This document shows, one piece after another, positions 25,219 through 33,931 of a stretch of DNA of 64,000 nt (position 1 is its first letter; each line of letters begins with the position of its first letter). The translations under genes and the position numbers were made by a program. Source of the DNA: an uncultured bacterium (GTDB lineage: Bacteria > Actinomycetota > Coriobacteriia > Coriobacteriales > Coriobacteriaceae); NCBI GenBank assembly GCA_905215525.1, contig CAJMQJ010000001.1:1-64000 (forward strand), written 5' to 3'. The notes below the pieces were generated by a model, which was not told the DNA's origin, ran no database searches, and was given only the letters and a program-made list of their open reading frames with translations.

Positions 25219-28109
25219 CGCCGTCGCTCGTGGCGTGCGCGCCACAGTTGCAGATAGTGACCGATCTGCGCCGATTCGATGCGCTGATAAGAGCTCGTGG
25301 GCAGCGACGTTAAGAACTTCTTCCCGTAGCCCTTCGTCACCAGGCGCGGGTCGGCCAGAATCAGCACGCCGCAATCGGTCGACGAGCGGATAAGGCGGCC
25401 GGCCGCCTGCTTGACCTCGAGCACCGCCTCGGGCAGCGAATAGCGTGCCCAAGCGCGGTCTTCGCGCAGGTTACGCTCGCACGAGAGCGGGTCCGTGGGG
25501 CTCGAGAACGGCAGCTTGGGAATGATGACGCAACGCAGCGTCTCGCCGCTGGCGTCAAACCCCTCCCAGAAGGCCTTAAGCGCAAAAAGCGACGAGGTCG
25601 GCTCGTTGATAAACCGGTCGCGCAGGCGACGAGGAGATGAGTTGCGCTGCTGGCAGTTGAGCTCCAGACCCGCACGGGCCATCTTGGGCTCAACGCGGGC
25701 GTACAGGTCTTCCATGTCGCGCCGATTGGTGAACAACGTGAGCACCGATCCGCCCATGGCAAGATGGGCGTCGACCAGTACGCGCTCGAGCGCCGTAAGA
25801 TAGCTCTCACGATCGCGCGGATCGGGGATATCGCCCGCAACGACTACAGCCATGTTCGAATCGAAGTCGTAGCTCGAATCCAAGTGCAGCGATGACGACG
25901 TTGAAGCACCGATGCGATCAAGGCCGACCGCATGGTTAAAGTGCTCAAAGCTTTTGGACACCGTCATGGTCGCCGAGGCAAAGATAGCCGTGTGAACCTC
26001 GGGCAGCCACTCGGTTGCCAAGGCCTCGCCAATGTCGATGCGCTCTGCGGTCATTGACTCTCCGCCGGCACGCAGCCTGCGATTGACCTGCAGCGAATAC
26101 ACATAGTGTTCATCGGTACCATCAATGATGAGTTTTAGGTTCTCGGCCAGCTCGTGCAGGCGGCGCGAGATATCACCCAGGTCGACAACAACCTCTGGCT
26201 TGTCGGCGGCGACGGCTTGCACCAGCGCGTCGACGCTCTTGTCAGCTTGTTCCAATGCGTCGATGCCAGTGTAGGCCGACTGTAAGAAATCATGCCAGTC
26301 GTCAGATTCGCGCAGCTCGGGGCCAATCCATAGATTGGCATTGTCATAGCCCCCACGGGCACGGCGACCGAGCTCGCGAACGCCATCGAACACGCCGGCG
26401 ATCGCCATGCTCGCGCGCGCAACCGTCGACGTCGCCTTGGCGGTAAGGCCCAGATAGAGCGTAGAGCCCTCGGAGGTTGCCAAATCACGGGAAACCTGGC
26501 TTAGCGCGCCGGTGCTCGAGCCACCCAGACGCTCAAACAGAACGCGTGATTCGTCCGCCGACACCACGCGCGCCCATTGACGGCGTGCCTCGCGCTCGAT
26601 GGAATGGGCCTCGTCGATTACCCAATGACGAATCGGGGGCAAGATTCTGCCCTCGGCCGCAACATTGCGGAACAGCAGGGAATGGTTGGTGACCACCACA
26701 TCGGCATGCGCCGCGCGACGGCGGGCGCCGTGGACTAGGCATTTATCGGGGAAAAACGGGCATAGGCGACGGGCGCACTCGCGCGACGCCGTCGTAAAGT
26801 CGGGACGGTTGACGCTGCGCCAGCGAATGCCGAGCGAGTCGAGGTCGCCATCGGCCGACTGACACACGTACGCCATGATGACCGCGACTGCCGTAAGCGT
26901 GTCGGCAGGATCACGCTTAGTCGTAATTTCGACTTGGCCGCGGCTCATGCGCTCAAGCTTGCGCAAGCATGGATAGTGGTCATAGCCCTTGAGAGCGCAA
27001 AACGATAGGCCTCCGTCCAGCTGCTCAGCAAGTTTGGGCAGCTCGTGATACATGAGCTGGTCGGCAAGATTATTCGATTTAGTCGCGATACCCACCGTGA
27101 TGTTGTTGCGGCGCGCGGCCTCGGCAAAAGGCACCAGGTAAGCCATCGATTTGCCGACGCCCGTCCCCGCCTCAATCACGCGATGCGTTCCCGTAACGAG
27201 CGCGTCACGGACCTCGAGCGCCATCGCGATCTGCTCATCGCGCGGCTCGTAGGTGGGATACATGCGATTGACCAGGCCGCCCGGGGCATAGTCCGCCTCG
27301 ATTTCCTCGCGGCTCGGCATCTTAAGGACCGGTAGCTCGTCCGCATCAACGCGATCATCGGCCCGATCGGCCTTGAGAACGTCGGCGCGGGCGGCGCTGA
27401 GAGAGAAGATGGAACCGGGGTTCTGTCCCGCCAAGAAGGAGAAGATGGGACGATAGGACCAGGGTACGTCGGGGTACATGTCGGCCAGGCGCGCCATCAA
27501 GCCCTGAGGCAAGTCGGTGAGCGCCACGAGTAACACGCGCCACACACCACACAAGGCGTCGACATCGGCGTTGGCGCGATGCGACACCGAGTCGCAGCCA
27601 AACAGGTCGGCCATGAAAGACAGCTTATGCGAGGCCAGGCGCGGAAGCGCGATGCGCGACAGTGCCAACGAATCGATCCAGATGTCACTGACGTTGACGC
27701 CGCCCTTGACCGACTCGATAAACGAGCGGTCGAAGGTGGCGTTATGTGCGATCACCGGGCAGCCGCCGACAAAATCGGCGAGAGCGGCGACAGCCTCAAC
27801 GGCCGACGGGGCATCTGCCACATCGGCGTTTGTAATGCTCGTGAGCTCGGTAATCTCGGCGGGAATCAGCTGCTTGGGATGCACGAAGGTATCGAAGCGA
27901 TCGACAACCTCGCGGCCCGAAAGGCGAGCCGCCGATATCTCGATAAGCTCGTTGTCCTGCACCGAAAGACCCGTGGTCTCGGTATCGAGGACGATAACAT
28001 CTTCCTCGATGAGACCAAACGCTTGGGTTTTGGCGCGCTCGGCAAGCGTGGCATAGGAATCGATGACAAACTGCGGCGTTCCCGACGAAACAGCGTCCTC
28101 GATTAGCAT
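25215..28109 (-). CDS. DinG-family helicase fused to an N-terminal DEDD exonuclease
   Basis: This 964-residue protein begins with a DnaQ-like 3'-5' exonuclease domain (about 38-200): DTETTGL, the AHNATFDRSF middle motif and HRANADVDA. A superfamily 2 helicase of DinG/XPD type follows: Walker A EAGTGVGKSM (about 315), a cysteine group (CARRLCPFFPDKC) in the position of the DinG iron-sulfur cluster, DEAH box VIDEAHSIE (about 490), and C-terminal motifs LTLFTNRRDME and QAAGRLIRSSTDCG. Fusions of this kind are common in Gram-positives and probably act in DNA repair. The ATG overlaps the end of ddl by 7 bp, so the two are co-transcribed. Confidence 0.93.
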   Translation of the reverse strand: MLIEDAVSSGTPQFVIDSYATLAERAKTQAFGLIEEDVIVLDTETTGLSVQDNELIEISAARLSGREVVDRFDTFVHPKQLIPAEITELTSITNADVADAPSAVEAVAALADFVGGCPVIAHNATFDRSFIESVKGGVNVSDIWIDSLALSRIALPRLASHKLSFMADLFGCDSVSHRANADVDALCGVWRVLLVALTDLPQGLMARLADMYPDVPWSYRPIFSFLAGQNPGSIFSLSAARADVLKADRADDRVDADELPVLKMPSREEIEADYAPGGLVNRMYPTYEPRDEQIAMALEVRDALVTGTHRVIEAGTGVGKSMAYLVPFAEAARRNNITVGIATKSNNLADQLMYHELPKLAEQLDGGLSFCALKGYDHYPCLRKLERMSRGQVEITTKRDPADTLTAVAVIMAYVCQSADGDLDSLGIRWRSVNRPDFTTASRECARRLCPFFPDKCLVHGARRRAAHADVVVTNHSLLFRNVAAEGRILPPIRHWVIDEAHSIEREARRQWARVVSADESRVLFERLGGSSTGALSQVSRDLATSEGSTLYLGLTAKATSTVARASMAIAGVFDGVRELGRRARGGYDNANLWIGPELRESDDWHDFLQSAYTGIDALEQADKSVDALVQAVAADKPEVVVDLGDISRRLHELAENLKLIIDGTDEHYVYSLQVNRRLRAGGESMTAERIDIGEALATEWLPEVHTAIFASATMTVSKSFEHFNHAVGLDRIGASTSSSLHLDSSYDFDSNMAVVVAGDIPDPRDRESYLTALERVLVDAHLAMGGSVLTLFTNRRDMEDLYARVEPKMARAGLELNCQQRNSSPRRLRDRFINEPTSSLFALKAFWEGFDASGETLRCVIIPKLPFSSPTDPLSCERNLREDRAWARYSLPEAVLEVKQAAGRLIRSSTDCGVLILADPRLVTKGYGKKFLTSLPTSSYQRIESAQIGHYLQLWRARHERRR

Positions 28110-29068
28110 GCAACGCCCGCTCGACGAAGTCCCATGCGAATCAGGCTGTCACAGACCTGCGGGAACGTCATGTCATCGGTGTGGCGAATCTCATCCGGAT
28201 ACAGCGACGTATCGGTCATGCCGGGAATCGTGTTGGTCTCGAGGATAACGGGGCCGTCCTCGCTCACAATAAAGTCGCTGCGCGAGATACCCAGGCAACC
28301 GAGGGCCTTGTGAGCGGCACAGGCAAGTTCCTGAGCGCGAGCGTAATTCTCGGGTGAAATCTGCGCCGGAATGCGATGGATATCCGTAGGGTCGACATAC
28401 TTCACGTCCAGATCGTAGAACTCGCAGTCCTCGGGCTTACGAATCTCGACAATCGGCAGGGCGCGTACGTCATCTTCGCCGTATACGCCGACGGTGATCT
28501 CGGTACCCTCGATGCACTTCTCGACCAGCACTTTGTCGCCGTACTCAAACGCCTTGGCGATTGCCGCGGGCAGCTCGGAGGGCTCGTGGACCAGGGAAAT
28601 GCCATAGCTGGAACCGTTGACGGCCGGTTTCACAAAGCAACGCTCGCCACAGACCTCGACAACGTGATCGATATCGACTTCATCGCCCACTTCGAGCGCA
28701 AGGCCGGGGGCAATGGGAATGCCCGCCTTGGCGTACAGGAGCTTCGAGACCTCCTTGTCGGCACCGCAGGCGCTGGCAAGTACGCCCGAGGCCGTGTAGG
28801 GGATACCCAGGGTCTCCATGGCACCCTGCATGGCGCCATCCTCACCGCCGGCGCCGTGCATGGCGATAAATGCCACATCGAATCCGCCGGTCGCCATGGT
28901 TACCATAAAGTCATCAGCGGCCGTGTCAAGCAGCTCCACCGAGGTGTAGCCGGCTTCCTTCAGTGCCACCACAACGTTCTTTCCCGAATCGAGCGAGATC
29001 TCGCGCTCGGCGGAATGACCGCCCGCCAAGACCGCTACGTGCATGTTCTCTAGGCTTTTACCCGGCAT
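28103..29068 (-). CDS. ddl: D-alanine--D-alanine ligase
   Basis: Ddl makes the D-Ala-D-Ala dipeptide for peptidoglycan using ATP. The 321-residue protein has AVLAGGHSAEREISLDSG at the N-terminus, ATP-grasp motifs KPAVNGSSYGISLV and VLVEKCIEGTEITVGV, and the C-terminal metal/phosphate site DGPVILETNTIPGMT. GAGGAGGAG lies 8 bases before the ATG. It heads a transcript with the helicase gene. Confidence 0.96.
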   Translation of the reverse strand: MPGKSLENMHVAVLAGGHSAEREISLDSGKNVVVALKEAGYTSVELLDTAADDFMVTMATGGFDVAFIAMHGAGGEDGAMQGAMETLGIPYTASGVLASACGADKEVSKLLYAKAGIPIAPGLALEVGDEVDIDHVVEVCGERCFVKPAVNGSSYGISLVHEPSELPAAIAKAFEYGDKVLVEKCIEGTEITVGVYGEDDVRALPIVEIRKPEDCEFYDLDVKYVDPTDIHRIPAQISPENYARAQELACAAHKALGCLGISRSDFIVSEDGPVILETNTIPGMTDTSLYPDEIRHTDDMTFPQVCDSLIRMGLRRAGVAC

Positions 29069-29108
29069 GGGCAGACTCCTCCTCTATAATTTCTGCAGCT
29101 GATACCAT

Positions 29109-29138
29109 ATTGTAGCGATACCCTCTACGTTTCCCCAA
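29109..29138 (-). promoter_or_regulatory. candidate promoter of ddl
   Basis: On minus, TTGGGG (29133-29138) and TACAAT (29109-29114) are 18 bp apart, about 40 bp before the ddl start. The divergent rlmN promoter must overlap this 85-bp gap. Confidence 0.4.
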
Positions 29139-29153
29139 AATCGAAAGGCTTCC

Positions 29154-30206
29154 ATGAATCCCAGGACTAAATCTCAGGACATTCGCGACTTGAGCCAAAA
29201 CGATATTCGCGAGCTCGTGGCCGAACTTGGCCAGCCCGCCTTCCGCGCGAAGCAGCTCATCGAATGGGTCTTTGAGAAGAACGTTTGTTCGTTTGACGAT
29301 ATGACCAACCTTCCCAAGGCTTTCCGCGAGCAGCTTAAAGAGGCTTTTGCCTTTGATACGCCGACTGAACTCACCAAGCAGGTTTCCAAAGATGGCTCGC
29401 GCAAGTATCTGCTCGAGTACCGCGATGGCATTTCCGTCGAGACTGTCGGCATGCCCCGTCGTAACAAGCTTTCCGTCTGCGTTTCCACCCAGGCAGGCTG
29501 CGGCATGGGCTGCGCCTTTTGCGCCACCGGTCTCAACGGCCTCAAGCGCTCTCTGACCGCTCAAGAGATCGTCGACCAGGTGCTTCATGTATCCAACGAC
29601 TTTGGCGAGCGTGCCACAAGTGTTGTCTTCATGGGCCAGGGCGAGCCGTTTGCCAACTACGACGAGGTTCTCAAGGCACTGCGTATCCTCAACGACCCCG
29701 ATGGCATCGGTATCGGCGCTCGTCACCTCACCGTCTCTACCAGCGGCGTTATTCCCGGTATTCGCAAATTTGCCGATATCCCCGAGCAGTTCACTCTTGC
29801 CGTTTCCCTGCATTCCGCCATCCAGTCGACGCGCAATAAGCTCATGCCCGGTGTTAAGAAGTACACGCTGCTTCGCCTTCACGAAGCGCTTCAGTTCTAC
29901 ACCGAGAAGACTGGCCGCCGCCCGACCTATGAGTATGCCATGATCGAAGGCGTCAACGACACGAATCCCGAGATGCAGGCACTCTGCGACTTCTGCGAGG
30001 GAACGCTGTGCCACGTTAACCTGATTCAACTTAACGACATCGAGGGCAGCCCGCTCAAGCCGTCGCCGATTCATAAGGTTGAGGATCTTCAGCGTCGTCT
30101 TGAGTCCCGTGGCATCGAGACCACGATTCGTAACTCCCGTGGTAACGATATTGACGCCGCTTGCGGACAGCTGAAACAGCGCTTCAAAGTTCAGAAGAAC
30201 GCATAG
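29154..30206 (+). CDS. rlmN: 23S rRNA/tRNA (adenine-C2)-methyltransferase
   Basis: RlmN is a radical SAM enzyme that methylates A2503 of 23S rRNA and A37 of some tRNAs. The CxxxCxxC cluster motif is CGMGCAFC (about 118-125), within STQAGCGMGCAFCATG; GQGEPFANYDEVL is the family's GGEP-type SAM motif. The C-terminal Cys in the family position is in DAACGQL. The 350-residue length is typical. The ATG follows AAAGGCTTCC. Codon use (more T-ending codons) differs slightly from flanking genes. Confidence 0.96.
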   Translation: MNPRTKSQDIRDLSQNDIRELVAELGQPAFRAKQLIEWVFEKNVCSFDDMTNLPKAFREQLKEAFAFDTPTELTKQVSKDGSRKYLLEYRDGISVETVGMPRRNKLSVCVSTQAGCGMGCAFCATGLNGLKRSLTAQEIVDQVLHVSNDFGERATSVVFMGQGEPFANYDEVLKALRILNDPDGIGIGARHLTVSTSGVIPGIRKFADIPEQFTLAVSLHSAIQSTRNKLMPGVKKYTLLRLHEALQFYTEKTGRRPTYEYAMIEGVNDTNPEMQALCDFCEGTLCHVNLIQLNDIEGSPLKPSPIHKVEDLQRRLESRGIETTIRNSRGNDIDAACGQLKQRFKVQKNA

Positions 30207-30224
30207 GGGAGTCGCACTCCAAAA

Positions 30225-30240
30225 CGTTTCATGTGAAACA
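30225..30240. promoter_or_regulatory. degenerate parS-like site
   Basis: CGTTTCATGTGAAACA matches the parS consensus TGTTTCACGTGAAACA at 14 of 16 positions. It lies just after rlmN, about 2.2 kb from three perfect parS sites. The central CG to TG change may weaken ParB binding. Confidence 0.55.
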
Positions 30241-30243
30241 TCG

Positions 30244-30280
30244 AACGGCCCCGGTTGCAGGATATGCAACCGGGGCCGTT
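30244..30280 (+). terminator. terminator of rlmN
   Basis: A 16-bp perfect stem (AACGGCCCCGGTTGCA) with a 5-nt loop ends in GTTTCATTTATT. Confidence 0.8.
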
Positions 30281-30340
30281 TCATTTATTGACCTCAATTT
30301 TGAATCAGTTGCTTCCTGTCCCATTTTTTACGGCCAAAAT

Positions 30341-30378
30341 AAGGGGCCCTTGTCTCATGAATCAGACAAGGGCCCCTT
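30341..30378 (-). terminator. terminator of the rsmG-parAB operon
   Basis: A perfect 15-bp stem (AAGGGGCCCTTGTCT) with an 8-nt loop is followed on minus by ATTTTGG. It sits about 27 bp beyond the last gene of the par operon. Confidence 0.8.
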
Positions 30379-30397
30379 AGAATATGCTGAGTAATTG

Positions 30398-30409
30398 TTA
30401 GGTACCTAA
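30398..30409. repeat. 12-bp palindrome TTAGGTACCTAA, copy 1
   Basis: A perfect palindrome overlapping the stop codon of the YtxH-like gene. An identical copy lies at 33903-33914, before jag. A chance repeat of a 12-mer in a window this size is unlikely. Confidence 0.8.
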
Positions 30410-30660
30410 TAGCCTACATTTTCCCATTGGTTGCTAACCCAACCTTGATTAATCTTAGGATTTTTCGTTACCTGAGCAGTGCGCATGGCAACATCTTCTG
30501 TCATAACATCCATTTTCTTCTTGGACGTATCAACGATATCTTGCGCGCCACGAAGCAAACGACCTCGAAGTTCATCGTCTGTCGCGATCTTATATCCAGC
30601 AAAGGCACCAGCCGCGACAGTCGTCGCCAATGCAATTGCAGTTAGAATCTTATTCCTCAT
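30406..30660 (-). CDS. small YtxH-like membrane-anchored protein
   Basis: This 84-residue protein has one N-terminal membrane helix (about 5-22; ILTAIALATTVAAGAFAGY) followed by DDELRGRLLRGAQDIVDTSKKK, a pattern like the YtxH family of general stress-associated proteins. The ATG at 30660 has AAGGAGG seven bases upstream; it overlaps the end of parB by 11 bp. It is the last gene of the rsmG-parA-parB transcript. A role in chromosome segregation is suggested only by position. Confidence 0.75.
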   Translation of the reverse strand: MRNKILTAIALATTVAAGAFAGYKIATDDELRGRLLRGAQDIVDTSKKKMDVMTEDVAMRTAQVTKNPKINQGWVSNQWENVGY

Positions 30661-31555
30661 CTTGGCCTCCTTGATCAAACTGAATCATTTCACCAAGAAT
30701 ACGAGAGAGCTCTTCTTCGTCTTTAAACTCAATCTCAATCTTATTCTTTCCACGCGAGCTCTTCACACGCACGTTGGTATTAAACACCTGACGAAGTACA
30801 CGCGCGGCCTTTTTAAAAGACTGAGGCGTTGCAGGCCGCGGCGCCTTAGGTGTCTCTCCGGCAGAAAACAATGGAGCAAGATTTTCTGTCGCTCTTACGG
30901 AAAGGCCCTCCGCAATAACCTTCTCTGCAAGTCGAATTCGAGCATCCTCATAGGGAACTGCAAGAATCGCACGTGCGTGACCAGCAGTAAGTTTACCCTC
31001 AAAAATCATCTGCTGAACAACTTCAGGGAGATCGAGAAGGCGCAGCGAGTTTGTAATTGCAGAGCGTGACTTACTTACAGCCTTCGACAATGCCTCCTGG
31101 GTCATACCGCTGGCATCGATGAGCTGGCGATATCCCTTAGCCTCTTCAACGGGATTCAGATCAGAACGCTGAAGGTTCTCGATAAGAGCAAGAGCCAGCA
31201 TCTCTTCATCATTAACATCTTTAATGATGACAGGCAGCTCCTCAAGACCAGCAAGCTTTGACGCCTGGTAACGACGCTCTCCAGCGATGATCTCATAGCC
31301 GTTTCCATTCTTGCGAACCAAAAGCGGCTGCAAAACGCCATGTTCTTGGATTGACTCGCTCAACTCACGAAGTTCAGTTTCGTTAAAGTGAATTCGCGGC
31401 TGATTAGGGTTAGGAACGATATCTTCAATAGGTAGTTTTGTTTCAGATGCAGCATTTGAAGCAGGTGCAGACGAACTACCGGTCTCATACTCGGCCTCAG
31501 AGACCAAAGCATTGAGTCCACGCCCCAATCCGCCACGTTTCTTTACACTAGGCAC
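30650..31555 (-). CDS. parB: chromosome partitioning protein ParB
   Basis: ParB is a CTP-dependent clamp that loads at parS and recruits SMC. The 301-residue protein has a disordered N-terminus (GLGRGLNALVSE), the CTP-binding region with PNQPRIHF, and AGERRYQASKLAG (about 95-107), a helix-turn-helix that reads parS (about 150-190; GMTQEALSKAVSKSRSAITNSLRLL), and a C-terminal dimerisation segment. It overlaps parA by 8 bp. Three perfect parS sites lie upstream of parA. Base composition is lower in GC than in the neighbouring ribosomal and replication genes. Confidence 0.96.
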   Translation of the reverse strand: MPSVKKRGGLGRGLNALVSEAEYETGSSSAPASNAASETKLPIEDIVPNPNQPRIHFNETELRELSESIQEHGVLQPLLVRKNGNGYEIIAGERRYQASKLAGLEELPVIIKDVNDEEMLALALIENLQRSDLNPVEEAKGYRQLIDASGMTQEALSKAVSKSRSAITNSLRLLDLPEVVQQMIFEGKLTAGHARAILAVPYEDARIRLAEKVIAEGLSVRATENLAPLFSAGETPKAPRPATPQSFKKAARVLRQVFNTNVRVKSSRGKNKIEIEFKDEEELSRILGEMIQFDQGGQDEE

Positions 31556-32348
31556 GCTTGATCACCTCTTTTGCAAGGTTCATATACGCTTTTGCACCCT
31601 TATTTTGAGGTGCATAGGTAATTACTGGCTCTCCAAAAGACGGAGCTTCGGAGATTTTAACCGTACGGGGGATCAGCGTCTTAAACGCCTTGTCCCCAAA
31701 GTACGATTGAACCTCCTCAACAACCTGATTCGATAGAGAAGTACGCGAGTCATACATGGTCATAAGCACACCATAGGTGTCTAAACTCTTGTTCAGACGT
31801 GATTTGACCATCTTCATTGACTCAAGCAGCTTCGTAACGCCCTCGAGTGCGTAATACTCGCACTGGATTGGAATCAAAACACTGTCTGCTGCGGTCAAGG
31901 CGTTGATGGTAAGTAAGCCGAGCGAAGGAGGACAGTCAATGAAAATAAAATCGAACTCGTCCTGAATCGGCTCAAGCAAATCTTTGAGGCGGGTTTCACG
32001 AGCAATTGCGCTTACGAGCTCAATTTCGGCGCCTGCAAGCTGAATTGTAGCCGGAATTACAAATACCTTTTTGCAATTTGTATCAAGAACAAGCGATTCT
32101 GCGGGCACATCATTCAGCAATGCATCATAGATGCATTGATCAAGGTCTTCTTTTTCAATTCCAAATCCACTGGTGCTGTTTCCCTGCGGATCAAAATCGA
32201 CAATCAGTGTCTTACGACCCTGCTCACCCAGTGCTGCTGCAAGGTTTACAGCCGTTGTTGACTTACCGACGCCGCCTTTTTGATTGATGATTGCAATGAT
32301 ACGCGTGTCTTTTGCGTTCTTAGAACGCTTAACGTCGCGAAATCCCAC
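31548..32348 (-). CDS. parA: chromosome partitioning ATPase ParA
   Basis: ParA/Soj is a deviant Walker ATPase that positions ParB-origin complexes and, in Bacillus, modulates DnaA. The 266-residue protein has the deviant Walker A motif KGGVGKSTTAV (about 24-34), Walker A' region VDFDPQGNSTSG, and Walker B FIFIDCPPSLG. The 16-residue N-terminal extension (MGFRDVKRSKNAKDTR) is basic. The start is GTG with GGAGGG a few bases away. The three parS sites lie directly upstream, between it and rsmG. Confidence 0.96.
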   Translation of the reverse strand: MGFRDVKRSKNAKDTRIIAIINQKGGVGKSTTAVNLAAALGEQGRKTLIVDFDPQGNSTSGFGIEKEDLDQCIYDALLNDVPAESLVLDTNCKKVFVIPATIQLAGAEIELVSAIARETRLKDLLEPIQDEFDFIFIDCPPSLGLLTINALTAADSVLIPIQCEYYALEGVTKLLESMKMVKSRLNKSLDTYGVLMTMYDSRTSLSNQVVEEVQSYFGDKAFKTLIPRTVKISEAPSFGEPVITYAPQNKGAKAYMNLAKEVIKRA

Positions 32349-32387
32349 GGTCCCTCCTGGTGTGTATTAAAGCTGTCAAACGGAGGA

Positions 32388-32403
32388 TGTTTCACGTGAA
32401 ACA
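32388..32403. promoter_or_regulatory. parS site 1
   Basis: A perfect match to TGTTTCACGTGAAACA, the ParB nucleation site, about 40 bp upstream of the parA start. Confidence 0.95.
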
Positions 32404-32426
32404 TTCCGATTCGATATCAACTGCCA

Positions 32427-32442
32427 TGTTTCACGTGAAACA
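32427..32442. promoter_or_regulatory. parS site 2
   Basis: A perfect 16-bp parS, 39 bp from site 1 start to start (close to four helical turns). Confidence 0.95.
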
Positions 32443-32465
32443 CTGCAAGTTGTTAGTATCCATTA

Positions 32466-32481
32466 TGTTTCACGTGAAACA
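32466..32481. promoter_or_regulatory. parS site 3
   Basis: A perfect 16-bp parS abutting the rsmG stop codon. Start-to-start spacing to site 2 is again 39 bp, so all three sites lie on the same face of the helix. Confidence 0.95.
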
Positions 32482-32482
32482 T

Positions 32483-33220
32483 CTAGGCAAGCGGATTCTT
32501 CTTTGCCATGCCATTTGCACGAGGCAATGAAACAGATGCTGGATGACTCTTCTTAAGAACAATGAACTCCCTGTGGCCCAAGCCCTCAGGCAAATCGATT
32601 GCGTCATTCAGAAGCAAAGTGAAGCCACAAATCTTAGCTGCTGACATGCCAGAAACAAGCTCCTCATCCGAAGGATTGCCCTTGGTGATAACAAATAGCC
32701 CTCCATCCTTGAGGAACGGAGCTGCATACTCAACAAGAATCGGTAGAGGAGCCAGTGCGCGGGCAGTTACGACAGAGAACTGCTTCTTATGGCTTCGAGC
32801 ATATTCTTCAAGACGATCATGGACTGCATGAGCATGTTTCAACCCAAGAGCATGAACAAAAGAATTGACGGCATCAACCTTCTTACCAACAGAGTCAATA
32901 TAAGTAGCTTTACGATGCGTGGTTATGGTTAACGGAATACCAGGGAAGCCCGCACCTGTCCCCATATCGAGCAAAGCTCCCTCAGGAGCCTTATTGATAT
33001 AGGGGAGCAAAACAAGTGAGTCGAGGATATGAAGTACCGCAGCATCTTCAACGTTAAGAATACGGGTGAGATTAGTTGTCTTATTTGTTTCCAGAACCAA
33101 ATCCAAATGCTGAATACAATTCCTCATCTCAATATCAGATACGCTCAAGGAATACTCTTTGCAATAGGAAGTTAGACGAGTCAACATCTCGTCAGCTTGC
33201 TGATCAGTAAGTACTAACAA
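32483..33220 (-). CDS. rsmG: 16S rRNA (guanine527-N7)-methyltransferase
   Basis: RsmG (GidB) methylates G527 of 16S rRNA. The SAM-binding motif LLDMGTGAGFPGIPL, VGKKVDAVNSF and TARALAPLPILVEYA match the family. In-frame starts upstream would read through the jag terminator. The TTG at 33220 lies 6 bases after AAAGGAG and gives a normal 245-residue protein, so I chose it. It leads the parAB transcript. Loss of this enzyme gives low-level streptomycin resistance in other bacteria; here it appears intact. Confidence 0.93.
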   Translation of the reverse strand: MLVLTDQQADEMLTRLTSYCKEYSLSVSDIEMRNCIQHLDLVLETNKTTNLTRILNVEDAAVLHILDSLVLLPYINKAPEGALLDMGTGAGFPGIPLTITTHRKATYIDSVGKKVDAVNSFVHALGLKHAHAVHDRLEEYARSHKKQFSVVTARALAPLPILVEYAAPFLKDGGLFVITKGNPSDEELVSGMSAAKICGFTLLLNDAIDLPEGLGHREFIVLKKSHPASVSLPRANGMAKKNPLA

Positions 33221-33266
33221 CGAAAGCTCCTTTCTGACAAAAATCAGTGTATCGAGAACTTTTGAC

Positions 33267-33299
33267 AAAAAAAAGGGGACGTGGAAACCACGTCCCCTT
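33267..33299 (-). terminator. terminator of the rpmH-jag operon
   Basis: A perfect 12-bp stem (AAGGGGACGTGG) with a 3-nt loop, followed on minus by eight T. It separates the translation/insertion operon from rsmG-parAB. Confidence 0.9.
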
Positions 33300-33317
33300 A
33301 GCATAAGCTCGAGTAGA

Positions 33318-33887
33318 TTATCGAGCAACAATCACCACATGGCGATCGGGGTCAGAACCCTCAGAATGAGTATCGACGGCGTCATTGCCACGAAGTGCAA
33401 TGTGAACCAGTCGGCGCTCGTAGGCATTCATGGGCGGAAGCGAAACACTCTTATGAGTGCGGATGGCACGCTCGGCTGCAGACTGAGCCATGGAGGCAAC
33501 CTTGTCCTGACGGCGGCTCTTGTATCCCTCGACGTCCACTACAACCGGATACCTAAAGCCAAGCTTGCGGCTCACTAGCAAAGAGAACATAACCTGAAGG
33601 GCATCAAGGGTGCGACCATGACGGCCAATGAGAACAGCAAGGTCGGGAGCCGTTACATCCAGAATCAGCTCACCCTCGTCGCCCTCATACTCATCGATAG
33701 GAGAGTTGGCGGCATCGAAGTGCGAAAGGATGGAACGCAGGATGGAAATCGCGACATCGGCAATGGTGTCGAGCTCCTCGTCGGTCAGCTCTTCACCGGC
33801 CTTGTAGCGCTGTGCAATCTCGGGATAATCGCCCGCGACCTGCGGGGCAACCTCCTCAAGCATATCCTCGATGATCTCTTCAGACAT
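33318..33887 (-). CDS. jag: Jag/KhpB RNA-binding protein (SpoIIIJ-associated)
   Basis: The protein has 189 residues from the ATG at 33887, which has GGAG six bases upstream. A KH-type domain (about 75-140; LAVLIGRHGRTLDALQVMFSLL) is followed by an R3H domain (about 145-188; PPMNAYERRLVHIALRGND, ending DRHVVIVAR). The N-terminal Jag-N domain is shortened to an acidic helical stretch. Jag/KhpB binds RNA and influences cell elongation in Gram-positives. It follows yidC, its usual partner. Confidence 0.93.
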   Translation of the reverse strand: MSEEIIEDMLEEVAPQVAGDYPEIAQRYKAGEELTDEELDTIADVAISILRSILSHFDAANSPIDEYEGDEGELILDVTAPDLAVLIGRHGRTLDALQVMFSLLVSRKLGFRYPVVVDVEGYKSRRQDKVASMAQSAAERAIRTHKSVSLPPMNAYERRLVHIALRGNDAVDTHSEGSDPDRHVVIVAR

Positions 33888-33902
33888 AACGTACTCCAAA
33901 AG

Positions 33903-33914
33903 TTAGGTACCTAA
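33903..33914. repeat. 12-bp palindrome TTAGGTACCTAA, copy 2
   Basis: Identical to the palindrome at 30398-30409. It lies in the short gap between yidC and jag. The two copies bracket jag, rsmG and parAB. Confidence 0.8.
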
Positions 33915-33931
33915 ATAAGATTGATATCCCG

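Noticed and set aside
33221..33331. Upstream N-terminal extension of rsmG
   Set aside because: The stretch contains the strong jag terminator; TTG at 33220 with AAAGGAG is the better start.
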